Source: Desulfosporosinus sp. Tol-M (lineage in GTDB: Bacteria > Bacillota > Desulfitobacteriia > Desulfitobacteriales > Desulfitobacteriaceae). From it: a stretch of DNA of 58,743 bases. A program made the position numbers and the translations under genes. The notes below the pieces were generated by a model that worked only from the letters and a program-made list of their open reading frames with translations, had not been told where the DNA came from and did not search any database. The stretch lies in contig JQID01000038.1 in the NCBI GenBank assembly GCA_000770645.1, positions 1-58,743 on the forward strand, written 5' to 3'. The first letter of the stretch is position 1. Each line of letters begins with the position of its first letter. Positions 44,937 to 54,111 of the stretch are shown here, piece after piece.

Positions 44937-44998
44937 TGTGTATACGCCCCCCGACTCAATCTGCCCTAGTATTCTATGCCGGAAGAGCGAATTATAAA

Positions 44999-45841
44999 CT
45001 AATTGCGCCGAGCTAAATCGAGAATTTGCCGGAGTACATCGAGAGACACGCCCCAACCCCCAAGATTCACGCCAGGTTTACATGCTTCCCCGTGAAAATC
45101 AGATCCTCCCGTCGTGAGTAAACGATACTCCTGCGCGATCTGAAGATATTTCTTTTCATCGTCCGGGCTGTGTTGAGAGTGTCTGACTTCAATCCCTTGC
45201 AAACCTGCTTTTACCCAGTCCGGAATTCCTTCTTCTAAACGAAGCACTCCTGGGTGGGCAAGAACCGCAACACCTTGCGCTTCCCGTATTAAGTGAATCC
45301 CCTCTTCCGGAGTCAGTTTATAGCTCGGAATATAAGCCGGAGCCCCTATCCCAATGTAGCGGTCAAACCCTTCTTTTACGTCCCTTACATACCCCCGTTC
45401 GATGAGTGCCTGGGCAATATGCGGGCGTCCGATGGATTCTCCTTGAGCAAACTGCTGAACTTCATCAAATGCTATTTTAATCCCCAGGTCCTTGAAACGG
45501 CCTAAAATTTTCAGAATGCGTTCTTCACGCGCATTGCGCAAATCTCTCAGCTTATCGGTTAAGTAATCAGATGAACTATCCAACTCATAGCCCAGGATGT
45601 GAACCTCTTTACCATCCCAATTTGTGTTCAACTCTATCCCTTTGAGAATCTGTATATGATAGTTTGCGCCGGCTTCCTCAGCCTCTTGCCACCCCTGTAT
45701 CGTATCATGATCTGTAATGCCTATTCCTTTTAAGCCTACCTGCGCCGCTAATTGAACAAGTTCGGCTGGTGATAATAATCCATCAGACGCTGTCGTATGG
45801 CAATGCAAATCTGCTTCATATAGGTCAAATGCCGAATCCAC
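44999..45841 (-). CDS. PHP-domain phosphoesterase (YciV/RnaAM-like)
   Basis: A 280-residue PHP-fold metal phosphoesterase: ADLHCHTTASDGLLSPAELVQLA, GITDHDT, VHILGYELD, VAVLAHPG and GSDFHG contain the metal-binding His/Asp residues. E. coli YciV (RNase AM) degrades short RNAs and 3',5'-bisphosphonucleotides; the same general chemistry is likely. It is upstream of the coiled-coil gene and 36 bases after the dipeptidase gene. Confidence 0.92.
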   Translation of the reverse strand: MDSAFDLYEADLHCHTTASDGLLSPAELVQLAAQVGLKGIGITDHDTIQGWQEAEEAGANYHIQILKGIELNTNWDGKEVHILGYELDSSSDYLTDKLRDLRNAREERILKILGRFKDLGIKIAFDEVQQFAQGESIGRPHIAQALIERGYVRDVKEGFDRYIGIGAPAYIPSYKLTPEEGIHLIREAQGVAVLAHPGVLRLEEGIPDWVKAGLQGIEVRHSQHSPDDEKKYLQIAQEYRLLTTGGSDFHGEACKPGVNLGGWGVSLDVLRQILDLARRN

Positions 45842-45877
45842 ACTTTAACCCCTTTTCCACGGTAGTTTACTTACTTT

Positions 45878-46831
45878 TTACTTTAATACATCGGACAACA
45901 GGCGCATAAAATTGCGACCCATAATCTGCTCAACTTCCCGGGTGGAAAAACCTGTTTTTATCAAATCGTCCGGCAGATAGGAATAATCCCCAACATGCCC
46001 AAGTCCTTCCGGCGTTTCATCGATGCCGTCAAAATCCGAGCCTAAGCCGACCGTTTCAACCCCAGCAACCTCTGCAATATGGCAAATATGGCGCACTACA
46101 TCGTCTCGAGTCGCTACGCCCGTCTCTTTTAAAAAATGGGGATAAAAGTTCACCCCAACTACGCCTTTATGTCTTCCCAAAGCACGGAGTTGTTGATCTG
46201 TTAGATTTCGAGGATGAGCACAAAGAGCTTTTGCACAGGAGTGTGTTGCTGCAATGGGATCCTGGGAAACCTCTAAGACATGCCAAAATCCCGCTTCATT
46301 AAGATGAGAAACATCGACAATCATCCCAAGTTTATTCATACGCTGCACAACTTCCTGACCAAAATTCGATAATTTGAGCTGAGTATCCGCTTCGCCAACA
46401 CCGGCAGCCAAAGCATTACGTTGATTCCAGGTTAAGCCTAAAGCTCTAACCCCAAGCTTGAAGATAACATCCAGCATAAAGAGATCTTCTCCCAGAATTT
46501 CTCCGCCCTCTACGCTCAGCAGGATGCCCAGACAAGTTGGGTCAGGTATCTGCTCCAAGTCAAGTTTTCCCTGAACGAGGTAAACTTGGTCCAAATTATC
46601 CGCAATAAATCGATGTGCTCCTTCTATTAGTTGTAACCCGCGCTGCAAAGACCTATCCGGTTTATACTTCATCTCGATAAAGGCTGCTAAAAATTGCAGA
46701 GCTACGCCAGTACGCCTGGCCCTTTGGATATCCCAATGCCCTCCTGCTGATGAATCCTTAAGGGTCCTATCGTTATTTACATAATTAATTAAACTATCAC
46801 AATGTCCGTCCACTATATAGGAATTTTTCAT
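45878..46831 (-). CDS. Membrane-dipeptidase-type zinc dipeptidase (M19)
   Basis: A 317-residue family M19 enzyme (renal dipeptidase family) with DGHCDSL (first metal site), LSVEGGE (bridging Glu), DVSHLNEAGFW, ATHSCAKALCAHPRNL and GSDFDG. Family members cleave dipeptides, including D-residue dipeptides. There is no signal peptide, so it is cytoplasmic. The start is ATG 46831 after GAGGAGAG. It lies between spoVS and the PHP gene. Confidence 0.92.
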   Translation of the reverse strand: MKNSYIVDGHCDSLINYVNNDRTLKDSSAGGHWDIQRARRTGVALQFLAAFIEMKYKPDRSLQRGLQLIEGAHRFIADNLDQVYLVQGKLDLEQIPDPTCLGILLSVEGGEILGEDLFMLDVIFKLGVRALGLTWNQRNALAAGVGEADTQLKLSNFGQEVVQRMNKLGMIVDVSHLNEAGFWHVLEVSQDPIAATHSCAKALCAHPRNLTDQQLRALGRHKGVVGVNFYPHFLKETGVATRDDVVRHICHIAEVAGVETVGLGSDFDGIDETPEGLGHVGDYSYLPDDLIKTGFSTREVEQIMGRNFMRLLSDVLK

Positions 46832-46936
46832 ACTTCTTCTCTCCTCGTACAATATATTTTCTACTAGTCAGAAAATATACATAATAAACACCTGTCCGCT
46901 ATTGAATAAAGCAAACAGGTGCTCCTATGACGACGC

Positions 46937-47197
46937 TTAACGTGGCTGGACAATTAACTTAATAGCAGTTCTCTCTTCTCCGTCAATTATGACGTCTGTA
47001 AAGGCTGGAATACAGACTAGATCGACTCCGCTCGGCGCCACAAAACCACGCGCAATTGCTACTGCTTTTATTGCTTGATTGAGAGCCCCCGCTCCAATGG
47101 CTTGTAATTCTGCGCCGCCTCTCTCGCGAAGAACTCCTGCAAGAGCTCCTGCAACTGCATTCGGACTAGATTTAGCTGAGACTTTTAATACATCCAT
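46937..47197 (-). CDS. spoVS: Stage V sporulation protein S
   Basis: SpoVS is a small Alba-like protein needed for spore coat assembly and septation control in Bacillus. The 86 residues match closely: EVLKVSAKS-type start (MDVLKVSAKSSPNAVAGALAGVLRER), GAGALNQAIKAVAIARGFVAPSG and IPAFTDV. It is downstream of ymdB, a common sporulation neighbourhood, with an intervening gap of about 180 bases. It indicates a spore former. Confidence 0.96.
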   Translation of the reverse strand: MDVLKVSAKSSPNAVAGALAGVLRERGGAELQAIGAGALNQAIKAVAIARGFVAPSGVDLVCIPAFTDVIIDGEERTAIKLIVQPR

Positions 47198-47349
47198 AGA
47201 TACATCCTCCTGCTCGAATTTCGTTTACAAGTATTACCACAACTTTGAGTATATGTATTCGAGAGCGCACAGACAAAATCCTCTATTGCTGCAAATAGTT
47301 TTCACATTTCTTTCCAAGGGAGACAGGGAGATGGTTCTCTTGTCTCCTA

Positions 47350-47375
47350 TTCGCGCATCGTACATCGTGCCTCGA
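47350..47375. repeat. Short heptanucleotide array after ymdB
   Basis: Four units (CGCGCAT, CGTACAT, CGTGCCT, CGATTTA) directly follow the ymdB stop. They are the same flavour as the long array at 35.9 kb. Confidence 0.7.
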
Positions 47376-47376
47376 T

Positions 47377-48159
47377 TTAAACCTCTGCAAACTTTTGAAC
47401 CGTTTCAATCCGACGGGTTTTTCCGGATTTTTCATCGATGTCTAGGACCACAGCATTAATCTGTATGGGACCACTCGCCACTTCGAATTTTGCCGGAAGT
47501 TGGGTCAAAAAACGATTAATAATAATTTCTTTTTTAACTCCCAAGACTGAGTCCCGTGGTCCTGTCATACCGACATCGGTAATATATGCTGTCCCCTGAT
47601 TAAGCAGGCGAGCATCGGCTGTTTGAATGTGGGTATGGGTACCCACTACGGCGCTTACCAAACCGTCGAGAAACCAGCCCAAAGCGACTTTTTCTGAAGT
47701 TGCCTCAGCATGGAAATCAACAATAATTATCGGGGTCTCTTGTTTGATCTGGCTAATACAGCGTATAGCGCCACTGAAGGGATCCTCGAGCGGCGGTAAG
47801 AAAACTCGTCCCGAGAGATTAAGGATCCCTATCTTGATACCCATTGCTCGTAAAAATCCATATCCTTGTCCCGGTGCCCCCACCGGATAGTTCGCGGGAC
47901 GAACAAGTCTTGGTTCATGATCGATAAAATTCATGATCTCCCTTTGATCCCAAACATGATTACCCATCGTCAGAAATTGAATCCCGTTATCAAAAAGTTC
48001 CCCGGCAACTTCTTTGGTCAATCCTTTTCCTGCCGCGGCGTTCTCGGCATTGGCAATCGTCACATCAATTTTATATTCCAATTGAATGGTTTTCAGTAAT
48101 CGTTTAACCGCTTCTCTGCCGGGTTTCCCCATAATATCTCCAATAAAAAGAACGTGCAA
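47377..48159 (-). CDS. ymdB: YmdB-type metallophosphoesterase
   Basis: A 260-residue phosphodiesterase of the YmdB (TIGR00282) family: FIGDIMGKPGREAV, ANAENAAAGKG, TMGNHVWDQ, DFHAEATSEK and GTHTHIQTAD are the five metal-binding blocks. In B. subtilis it hydrolyses 2',3'- and 3',5'-cyclic nucleotides and steers the switch between motility and biofilm. It is usually encoded next to rny, as here, with one unknown gene in between. Confidence 0.95.
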   Translation of the reverse strand: MHVLFIGDIMGKPGREAVKRLLKTIQLEYKIDVTIANAENAAAGKGLTKEVAGELFDNGIQFLTMGNHVWDQREIMNFIDHEPRLVRPANYPVGAPGQGYGFLRAMGIKIGILNLSGRVFLPPLEDPFSGAIRCISQIKQETPIIIVDFHAEATSEKVALGWFLDGLVSAVVGTHTHIQTADARLLNQGTAYITDVGMTGPRDSVLGVKKEIIINRFLTQLPAKFEVASGPIQINAVVLDIDEKSGKTRRIETVQKFAEV

Positions 48160-48180
48160 CGAACGTCCCTCCCTTTAAAA

Positions 48181-48693
48181 CTAGCTCTTGAATACCAATA
48201 CCCGACCTTCTTCACGCAAGGCAACCAGGTTCTTATTCAGATCTGCGCTATGGATTGAATACAACATATGGGTTATCATCTCCTCCTGGAAAATCTGCTC
48301 AGCTTCAGGCAGATACAGTTCATCATAAAGCAACTGATTTCTATATTTCCCCTTAATCAGTTCAACTATAAGGCCCACTTCACGTTGAGTTATACTCTCT
48401 ACATCCCTGGTTACCGTAATCACACAAACGTTTTCCTCACTTTGGCAAGCAAGCTCGAAAACTCGCATGGTCTGTCCTTCAAGATAGTGAAAGAATTCCA
48501 ACGCAGGTTTTAGAATTTCTTGCAGAGCTGAGACCTCCTGGTGTTGCCGGATCATAAACGTGAATTTAAGAGCATGCTGTTCACGCCAATAGTAAACCGA
48601 CCCCACCTCTACGTATCTCAATAGGATTGAGCTCAATAGCTCTACTCCATCTTGAACCTGTCCAGCATATTTATGTGATAAGTTACTTAACAC
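48181..48693 (-). CDS. Unrecognised protein between rny and ymdB
   Basis: A 170-residue soluble protein, mixed alpha/beta, with a C-terminal acidic helix (YLPEAEQIFQEEMITHMLYSIH). I do not recognise a family. The position between two RNA/nucleotide phosphoesterases that are adjacent in most Firmicutes suggests a linked role, but the sequence does not show one. The start is GTG 48693, with only a weak GGGG site. It has its own terminator-separated position relative to rny, so co-transcription is only with ymdB (22-base gap). Confidence 0.75.
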   Translation of the reverse strand: MLSNLSHKYAGQVQDGVELLSSILLRYVEVGSVYYWREQHALKFTFMIRQHQEVSALQEILKPALEFFHYLEGQTMRVFELACQSEENVCVITVTRDVESITQREVGLIVELIKGKYRNQLLYDELYLPEAEQIFQEEMITHMLYSIHSADLNKNLVALREEGRVLVFKS

Positions 48694-48813
48694 CCCGGTT
48701 TCGGCCCCCTCTTTTACGCTGTCCTAATCATACTAATTATTCGTCATCAAGCTGTAATCTCCTGCTCAAAAATCTTCGCATAAAGCTGGGCATATTTAGG
48801 AGAGGCACTCTAA

Positions 48814-48854
48814 AATAAGAAACAGGCGATCCGCAGGATCGCCTGTTTCTTATT
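48814..48854 (-). terminator. Intrinsic terminator of rny
   Basis: A perfect 19-bp stem (48814-48832 with 48836-48854) with a 3-nt loop, placed four bases after the rny stop. The outer stem is A-rich on one side and T-rich on the other (AATAAGAAA/TTTCTTATT), so it works either way. Confidence 0.85.
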
Positions 48855-48857
48855 TCA

Positions 48858-50405
48858 CTATTTTGCAAAATCAACCGCTCGAGTCTCACGGATCACCACA
48901 ACCTTAATTTGTCCTGGATATTCAAGTTCTTCTTCAATCCTCTTACTAATCTCCCGTGCAACGCGGGGAGCAAGCACATCGTCAATCTTGTCCGGTTTAA
49001 CGATTATGCGAACTTCCCGTCCGGCTTGAATAGCAAAGCACTTTTCAACCCCTTCAAAACTCTCGGCGATCTCTTCGAGTTTTTGAAGACGTTTAATATA
49101 CGTCTCCAGGGTTTCCCTGCGTGCTCCCGGGCGAGCTGCCGAAACCGCATCTGCGGCAGCCACAAGGACTGCGACTATAGTTTTGGGTTCAACATCGTTA
49201 TGGTGAGCTTCAATAGCATGAATAACATCACTGGATTCCTTGTGCTTTCTGGCAAGGTCAACTCCGATTTGAACGTGTGTTCCTTCCAGATCGTGATCAA
49301 CAGCCTTCCCAAGATCATGTAACAACCCCGCTCGCTTGGCAAGCGGAATATCTATACCTAATTCCGCAGCCATCAAGCCTGCTAAATGAGATACTTCAGT
49401 AGAGTGCTTCAGGACATTTTGTCCGTAACTTGTCCGGAATTTAAGCCGTCCCAACATACGAATTAATTCCGGATGCAGCCCATGCACACCTGTCTCAAAC
49501 GTTGCCTGTTCCCCTTCTTCGCGGATCTTTTGGTCCACTTCTTTCTGAGCCTTTTCCACCATTTCTTCAATCCGCGCCGGGTGAATGCGGCCATCGGCGA
49601 TAAGTTTTTCCAAAGCAATGCGCGCCACTTCACGGCGTATGGGGTCAAATCCCGATAAAATCACGGCCTCAGGGGTATCATCAATGATCAGATCAATCCC
49701 TGTCAGGGTTTCCAAGGTACGGATATTACGTCCCTCACGGCCGATAATTCTCCCTTTCATTTCGTCACTGGGCAACACCACAACGGATACGGTCGTCTCG
49801 GCCACATGATCCGCTGCGCAACGCTGAATTGCTAAGGCGATAATATTTTTAGCCCGTTTTTCCGCTTCTTCCTTGGCACGAGTCTCAATTTCCTTAATCA
49901 GGATCGCCGACTCATAACGAACTTCTTCCTCAACCCTTTTCAGCAGTAACTGTTTGGCTTCTTCTGAGGTCAGGCCGGATAAACGCTCCAGCTCAGCTTG
50001 CTCTTTGCCCACAAGCTGGTTTAACTCTTCTCTTTGATCTTCTACTTCGCTTTCTTTGCGATGCAGATTTTCTTCTTTGCGTTCCAGCGACTCAATTTTA
50101 CGGTCCAAACTCTCCTCTTTTTGGAGCAAGCGCCGTTCAAGCCGTTGAAGTTCGTTTCGCCGTTCGCGAGTTTCCTTCTCCACTTCGTTGTGAATATGCA
50201 TGGCTTCTTCTTTAGCAGCTACGATAGATTCCCTTTTCTTGCTTTCAGATGCCGAATGGGCATTTTCAATAATCCGTTTTGCCTCTTCTTCTGCGGATCC
50301 AATGCTTTTTTCTGCAGTATTTTTCCGAAACAGCCAACCGACAAAGACACCCAAACCTAACCCTACTAAAATCGCAACTAAACCAGTAAAAAATAACTGC
50401 AGCAC
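48858..50405 (-). CDS. rny: Ribonuclease Y
   Basis: RNase Y is the membrane-bound endonuclease that starts mRNA decay. The 515 residues comprise an N-terminal helix (5-25), a long charged coiled coil (30-200), a KH domain with [31 protein letters not shown], and an HD domain with [13 protein letters not shown] and EAHHND. The start is GTG 50405 after GGAGGTG, with the promoter at 50616-50644. The leader of about 200 nt carries an intrinsic terminator, so it may be attenuated. Confidence 0.97.
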   Translation of the reverse strand: MLQLFFTGLVAILVGLGLGVFVGWLFRKNTAEKSIGSAEEEAKRIIENAHSASESKKRESIVAAKEEAMHIHNEVEKETRERRNELQRLERRLLQKEESLDRKIESLERKEENLHRKESEVEDQREELNQLVGKEQAELERLSGLTSEEAKQLLLKRVEEEVRYESAILIKEIETRAKEEAEKRAKNIIALAIQRCAADHVAETTVSVVVLPSDEMKGRIIGREGRNIRTLETLTGIDLIIDDTPEAVILSGFDPIRREVARIALEKLIADGRIHPARIEEMVEKAQKEVDQKIREEGEQATFETGVHGLHPELIRMLGRLKFRTSYGQNVLKHSTEVSHLAGLMAAELGIDIPLAKRAGLLHDLGKAVDHDLEGTHVQIGVDLARKHKESSDVIHAIEAHHNDVEPKTIVAVLVAAADAVSAARPGARRETLETYIKRLQKLEEIAESFEGVEKCFAIQAGREVRIIVKPDKIDDVLAPRVAREISKRIEEELEYPGQIKVVVIRETRAVDFAK

Positions 50406-50436
50406 ACGTGCACACCTCCTTTTTTTTCTATTATCC

Positions 50437-50465
50437 CATTAAAAAAACTGGTTTTCAAAACCAGT
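50437..50465 (-). terminator. Terminator inside the rny leader (possible attenuator)
   Basis: On the minus strand ACTGGTTTT and AAAACCAGT pair (50465-50447) and a run of seven T follows (50446-50440). It lies downstream of the rny promoter and about 30 bases before the rny start. It therefore interrupts the rny transcript itself, besides ending read-through from recA-recX. Confidence 0.75.
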
Positions 50466-50609
50466 CACATTAAGCATAACCTTAAAGACGGGAGTCCTCC
50501 CCCGTTTCCTACAACTCTCGTAAGTCAAAAAACCGTATATTTTAGCTGACTACTACGAAATCTATAAGAAAACCTTTTAAGGTTAAAATCTTAACAAAGA
50601 CAGACCTCT
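50447..50609 (-). promoter_or_regulatory. Candidate structured 5' leader of rny
   Basis: Between the inferred transcription start (about 50609) and the terminator hairpin the leader can form AACCTT/AAGGTT (near 50580) and a GC-rich hairpin ACGGGGGAGGACTCCCGT (about 50490-50508). No known riboswitch class was matched by eye. Confidence 0.4.
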
Positions 50610-50615
50610 ACTCCG

Positions 50616-50644
50616 ATTTTAATATCATTTGCAAATAATGTCAA
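50616..50644 (-). promoter_or_regulatory. Sigma-A promoter of rny
   Basis: On the minus strand a perfect TTGACA (50644-50639), a 17-nt spacer and TAAAAT (50621-50616), between recX and rny. Confidence 0.75.
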
Positions 50645-50671
50645 GCTTGTCTTGTCCTAAACGGGTGCATT

Positions 50672-51229
50672 TTATACACTTGGGTCTACTGTACCATCGC
50701 CCCCATTATTAATGGTTTGAATCTGAAAGAGTGCGTTCTTCACCATATCAGAGGGATACCCACGTTGAACAAGCTTCCGGGCAACTTTTTGCTGAAGCAA
50801 TAATTCACGTGGCAGTGACTTCTTAGTTCTATCCTGATGAATTTTTTGATCCCAACGCTTACCCTCTTCTACCCACCATCGTTTGGCAAGAGTTAAACAC
50901 TGCTGAAACTCAGCATCGCTGGAATACGTTAGTCTCAACGCTTGCTCAACCACTTGGGGTACTAACCCTCGATTTTGCAAATCCCGGAGAACCCTTCGTC
51001 GTGAATAACGTTTAAGTCGGTTTTTCGAAACCGTCAAAGCCAGTTCCTGGTCGTTGAGGTAACCCAATTCCTCCATTTTTTCCAGCACTTCATGAACTTC
51101 CAAGCTTTCATAGCCCTTTTCCATGAGACGGGTTTCTAATTCATAATGGGTCAGAGCCCGGCGTGATAAATAATTCAGTGCCACTTCCCGGGCGCTTTTA
51201 TGGGTTTTAGAGCTCAAGCGAACCATCAT
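50672..51229 (-). CDS. recX: RecX regulatory protein
   Basis: RecX binds RecA filaments and limits their activity. The protein has 185 residues and three-helix repeats: [41 protein letters not shown], and a third repeat near the end, [19 protein letters not shown]. It starts inside the 3' end of recA (23-base overlap), so it is translated from the recA message and induced with it. Confidence 0.94.
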   Translation of the reverse strand: MMVRLSSKTHKSAREVALNYLSRRALTHYELETRLMEKGYESLEVHEVLEKMEELGYLNDQELALTVSKNRLKRYSRRRVLRDLQNRGLVPQVVEQALRLTYSSDAEFQQCLTLAKRWWVEEGKRWDQKIHQDRTKKSLPRELLLQQKVARKLVQRGYPSDMVKNALFQIQTINNGGDGTVDPSV

Positions 51230-52247
51230 CTTCCACTGCTTCGGTTGTGTCTGCTAATGTGTTGATACTCGCCCGGATCAATAGTTCCAGTTTGTCGGCC
51301 ATCTCCGGATGCAGCTTGAGGTATTCTTTGACGTTCTCCCGGCCCTGCCCTAACCGTTCTCCGTTAAAAGAGTACCAAGCCCCTGCCTTGGTAACAACTT
51401 CCATTTCAGTGCCAATATCCACGATACTTCCTTCACGGGAAATTCCTTCCCCGTACATAATGTCGAAGTCTGCCAATTTAAAGGGAGGCGCAACTTTATT
51501 CTTAACTACTTTGACCCGGGTTTTGTTTCCGATTATATCCTGCCCTTGTTTTATGGCTTCCTGCCGACGTATATCCATCCTGACCGTGGCATAGAACTTA
51601 AGCGCTCGTCCACCGGTGGTTGTCTCCGGACTACCAAACATAACGCCTATTTTTTCACGAATTTGATTAGTAAAAATTACACAAGTATTGCTCTTGCTAA
51701 TAGAGCCTGTTAACTTTCGCAAGGCCTGAGACATGAGACGAGCATGCAAGCCGACATGATTGTCTCCCATTTCCCCCTCAATCTCGGCACGGGGAACCAA
51801 AGCAGCGACAGAGTCGATCACAATGACATCCACAGCGGCACTGCGCACAAGAGCCTCACAGATTTCCAACCCTTGTTCTCCCGTATCCGGCTGCGCAACA
51901 AGCAAATCTTCGATATTAACCCCCAGGGCCTTTGCATAGACAGGATCGAGAGCATGCTCGGCATCAATAAAAGCAGCCACTCCGCCCATTTTTTGGGCTT
52001 CTGCTATAATATGGAGCGCCACGGTTGTCTTACCCGATGACTCCGGTCCGAAAATTTCAATAACCCGCCCGCGCGGCACCCCTCCAACTCCTAGGGCCAG
52101 GTCTATCGCCAAGGAACCTGTCGGGATAACCTCAACAAACATTCCCGCTGTAGATTCCCCAAGTTTCATAATCGAACCTTTGCCAAACTGCTTCTCAATC
52201 TGAGCAAGGGCAATATCAAGTGCTTTCAGCTTATTCGTTTCAGCCAT
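51207..52247 (-). CDS. recA: Recombinase RecA
   Basis: RecA pairs homologous DNA and triggers LexA self-cleavage. The 346 residues include the P-loop GPESSGKTT (67-75), Walker [21 protein letters not shown], and the loop L2 region [26 protein letters not shown]. It has the usual acidic C-terminus. It is preceded by a strong promoter with an overlapping LexA box (52295-52342), which predicts SOS control. It is co-transcribed with recX. Confidence 0.98.
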   Translation of the reverse strand: MAETNKLKALDIALAQIEKQFGKGSIMKLGESTAGMFVEVIPTGSLAIDLALGVGGVPRGRVIEIFGPESSGKTTVALHIIAEAQKMGGVAAFIDAEHALDPVYAKALGVNIEDLLVAQPDTGEQGLEICEALVRSAAVDVIVIDSVAALVPRAEIEGEMGDNHVGLHARLMSQALRKLTGSISKSNTCVIFTNQIREKIGVMFGSPETTTGGRALKFYATVRMDIRRQEAIKQGQDIIGNKTRVKVVKNKVAPPFKLADFDIMYGEGISREGSIVDIGTEMEVVTKAGAWYSFNGERLGQGRENVKEYLKLHPEMADKLELLIRASINTLADTTEAVEDDGSLEL

Positions 52248-52294
52248 TCCGTTTCCTCCTCATATTGGTAAATAACGCATTTTCGCGTTTTGGC

Positions 52295-52342
52295 AAAACA
52301 TCTGTTCGGTTTATTATAAATGTACCTCTCGATACTTGTCAA
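52295..52342 (-). promoter_or_regulatory. SOS-controlled recA promoter with LexA (DinR) box
   Basis: On the minus strand TTGACA (52342-52337), an 18-nt spacer and TATAAT (52318-52313) are followed at once by CGAACAGATGTTTT (52308-52295). That matches the Gram-positive LexA box CGAACRNRYGTTYC with one mismatch. Confidence 0.85.
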
Positions 52343-52393
52343 TTTGTTTATGTTTCAACCGACAGTATAACCTGTTATGTGACAAACTTATTT

Positions 52394-52431
52394 GAGGTAA
52401 AGAGCTAACCCACCGGTTAGCTCTTTACCTC
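52394..52431 (-). terminator. Terminator between the DEAD-box helicase gene and recA
   Basis: A perfect 17-bp stem (52394-52410 with 52415-52431) with a 4-nt loop. The flanking tract is only moderately T-rich (AAATAAGTTTG on the minus strand). It ends the cinA-helicase transcript ahead of the recA promoter. Confidence 0.7.
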
Positions 52432-52506
52432 ATCATGATATTATCAGGGTAAATGATTCTAAAGAAGCGTCTATTCAAATTCCTTTCTTAACTGGAAAAA
52501 TCAGTG

Positions 52507-54111
52507 TTAACGGGCTTTGGCCGGTTCAATATTTACCCTGCGCCCTTTGATCATTGCCTTATGCATACAACTCAAAACTCTGGAAGCATATTCAGTTGGA
52601 ACCTCGACAAACGTAAATTTATCATAAATATTTATCATGCCAATAATGTTGCCTGGTATGCCACTTTCATCTGCAATCCATCGAATGATATCCTGAGGGC
52701 GAATTTGTTGCACCCTGCCGATGTTCATAAAAAACCGTACCATTCCCTCTGCGGCTCCGGTGTTTTGAAAATGAATACCCTCTTGTTCTTTGTCTTCAAG
52801 GCGTTCTTCGGCATTCACTCCCTCGACCGCGAACTTTAAGGCAGCTGCTGCCACATCAGTGGAATCGTATTCCTCGAGCAACTCACCGACAATCGCCCGA
52901 TAATTTCCCAAACGGTTACTTTGGATTAGTTTCAGGAGTTGATTCTTCAGATTTTCCGCCTGACGTTCACTGATGTCAGCCAGTGACGGAAGTTCCTGGC
53001 GACGGATTCTAGTCTTAATAAGATTTTCAATCAATCGAAGCTGCCGGTATTCCTTCGGTGAAATCAGAGTTATGGCCACCCCTTTACGTCCAACCCGCCC
53101 GGTTCGTCCAATCCGGTGCACATAAGAAACCGGATCCTGCGGAATATCAAAGTTAAGGACATGGGTTACATTATTTATATCCAAGCCCCGGGCCGCAACA
53201 TCGGTTGCTATCAATAATTCCGTCTTCCCGTCTCTGAATCGTTTCATGACCCGATCCCGTTGTTGTTGGCTCAAATCCCCATGTAACGCACCCGCAAAAT
53301 ATCCCCTGGCTTCCAGAGCTCCGACCAGTTCATCCACGCCACGTTTTGTGCGACAAAAAATAATTCCTTGCCCAATATCCTCCAGATCAATAATCCGGCA
53401 CAAAGCATCGACTTTAATACTTTCCCTGGTCTCATAAAAAACCTGCTCAATTTGAGGCACGGTTAGTTCATCCCGGCTTACGGATACGGAACGAGGATTT
53501 GTCATATAAGTTTGAGCCAATTTACGAATTCCCGGCGGCATTGTTGCTGAGAAAAGCATAACTTGCCGACCTTCAGCGGGGACTTCCTTTAAAAGACTCT
53601 CAATATCATCAATAAAGCCCATATCCAGCATTTCATCCGCTTCGTCCAGTACCACTGTTTTCACACGTTGAAGACGAAGTGTACCCCGATTTAAATGATC
53701 TAATAACCGTCCCGGAGTTCCAACGACCACCTGATATCCCATACGCAAGGCACGAATCTGACGATCAATAGGCTGTCCGCCATAAATTGGCAGTAGTTTG
53801 ACATGCCGATACTTTCCGATTTTGGCTATTTCCTCGGCAACCTGGATCGCCAGTTCACGCGTAGGGGTTACGATCAGCGCCTGGACCGCTTGGAATTTAG
53901 GATTTGCCTTTTCGATAATTGGAATTCCAAAGGCGGCTGTTTTCCCGGTCCCTGTCTGGGCTTGTCCAATAATGTCAAGGCCTTCCAGAGCCAGCGGGAT
54001 AGCTTCTTCTTGAATTGGGGAAGGCTCTTCAAATCCCATTTCTGACAGAGCCTGTAAAACCTGCTTACATAATTGATTATCTCCAAAGGTTTGTAACCGT
54101 TCAACCATCAC
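52507..54111 (-). CDS. DEAD-box ATP-dependent RNA helicase with DbpA-type RNA-binding domain
   Basis: A 534-residue RNA helicase of the CshA/DeaD group for ribosome assembly and RNA turnover. It has the Q motif GFEEPSPIQ, AQTGTGKT, PTRELAIQV, VLDEADEML, SATMP, and HRIGRTGRVGRKG. The C-terminal part has a DbpA-like RNA-recognition domain (about 450-525: VRFFMNIGRVQQIRPQDI), ending in a basic tail GRRVNIEPAKAR. The start is GTG 54111 or ATG 54108, inside the end of cinA, with AAAGGAG upstream. Confidence 0.95.
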   Translation of the reverse strand: MMVERLQTFGDNQLCKQVLQALSEMGFEEPSPIQEEAIPLALEGLDIIGQAQTGTGKTAAFGIPIIEKANPKFQAVQALIVTPTRELAIQVAEEIAKIGKYRHVKLLPIYGGQPIDRQIRALRMGYQVVVGTPGRLLDHLNRGTLRLQRVKTVVLDEADEMLDMGFIDDIESLLKEVPAEGRQVMLFSATMPPGIRKLAQTYMTNPRSVSVSRDELTVPQIEQVFYETRESIKVDALCRIIDLEDIGQGIIFCRTKRGVDELVGALEARGYFAGALHGDLSQQQRDRVMKRFRDGKTELLIATDVAARGLDINNVTHVLNFDIPQDPVSYVHRIGRTGRVGRKGVAITLISPKEYRQLRLIENLIKTRIRRQELPSLADISERQAENLKNQLLKLIQSNRLGNYRAIVGELLEEYDSTDVAAAALKFAVEGVNAEERLEDKEQEGIHFQNTGAAEGMVRFFMNIGRVQQIRPQDIIRWIADESGIPGNIIGMINIYDKFTFVEVPTEYASRVLSCMHKAMIKGRRVNIEPAKAR

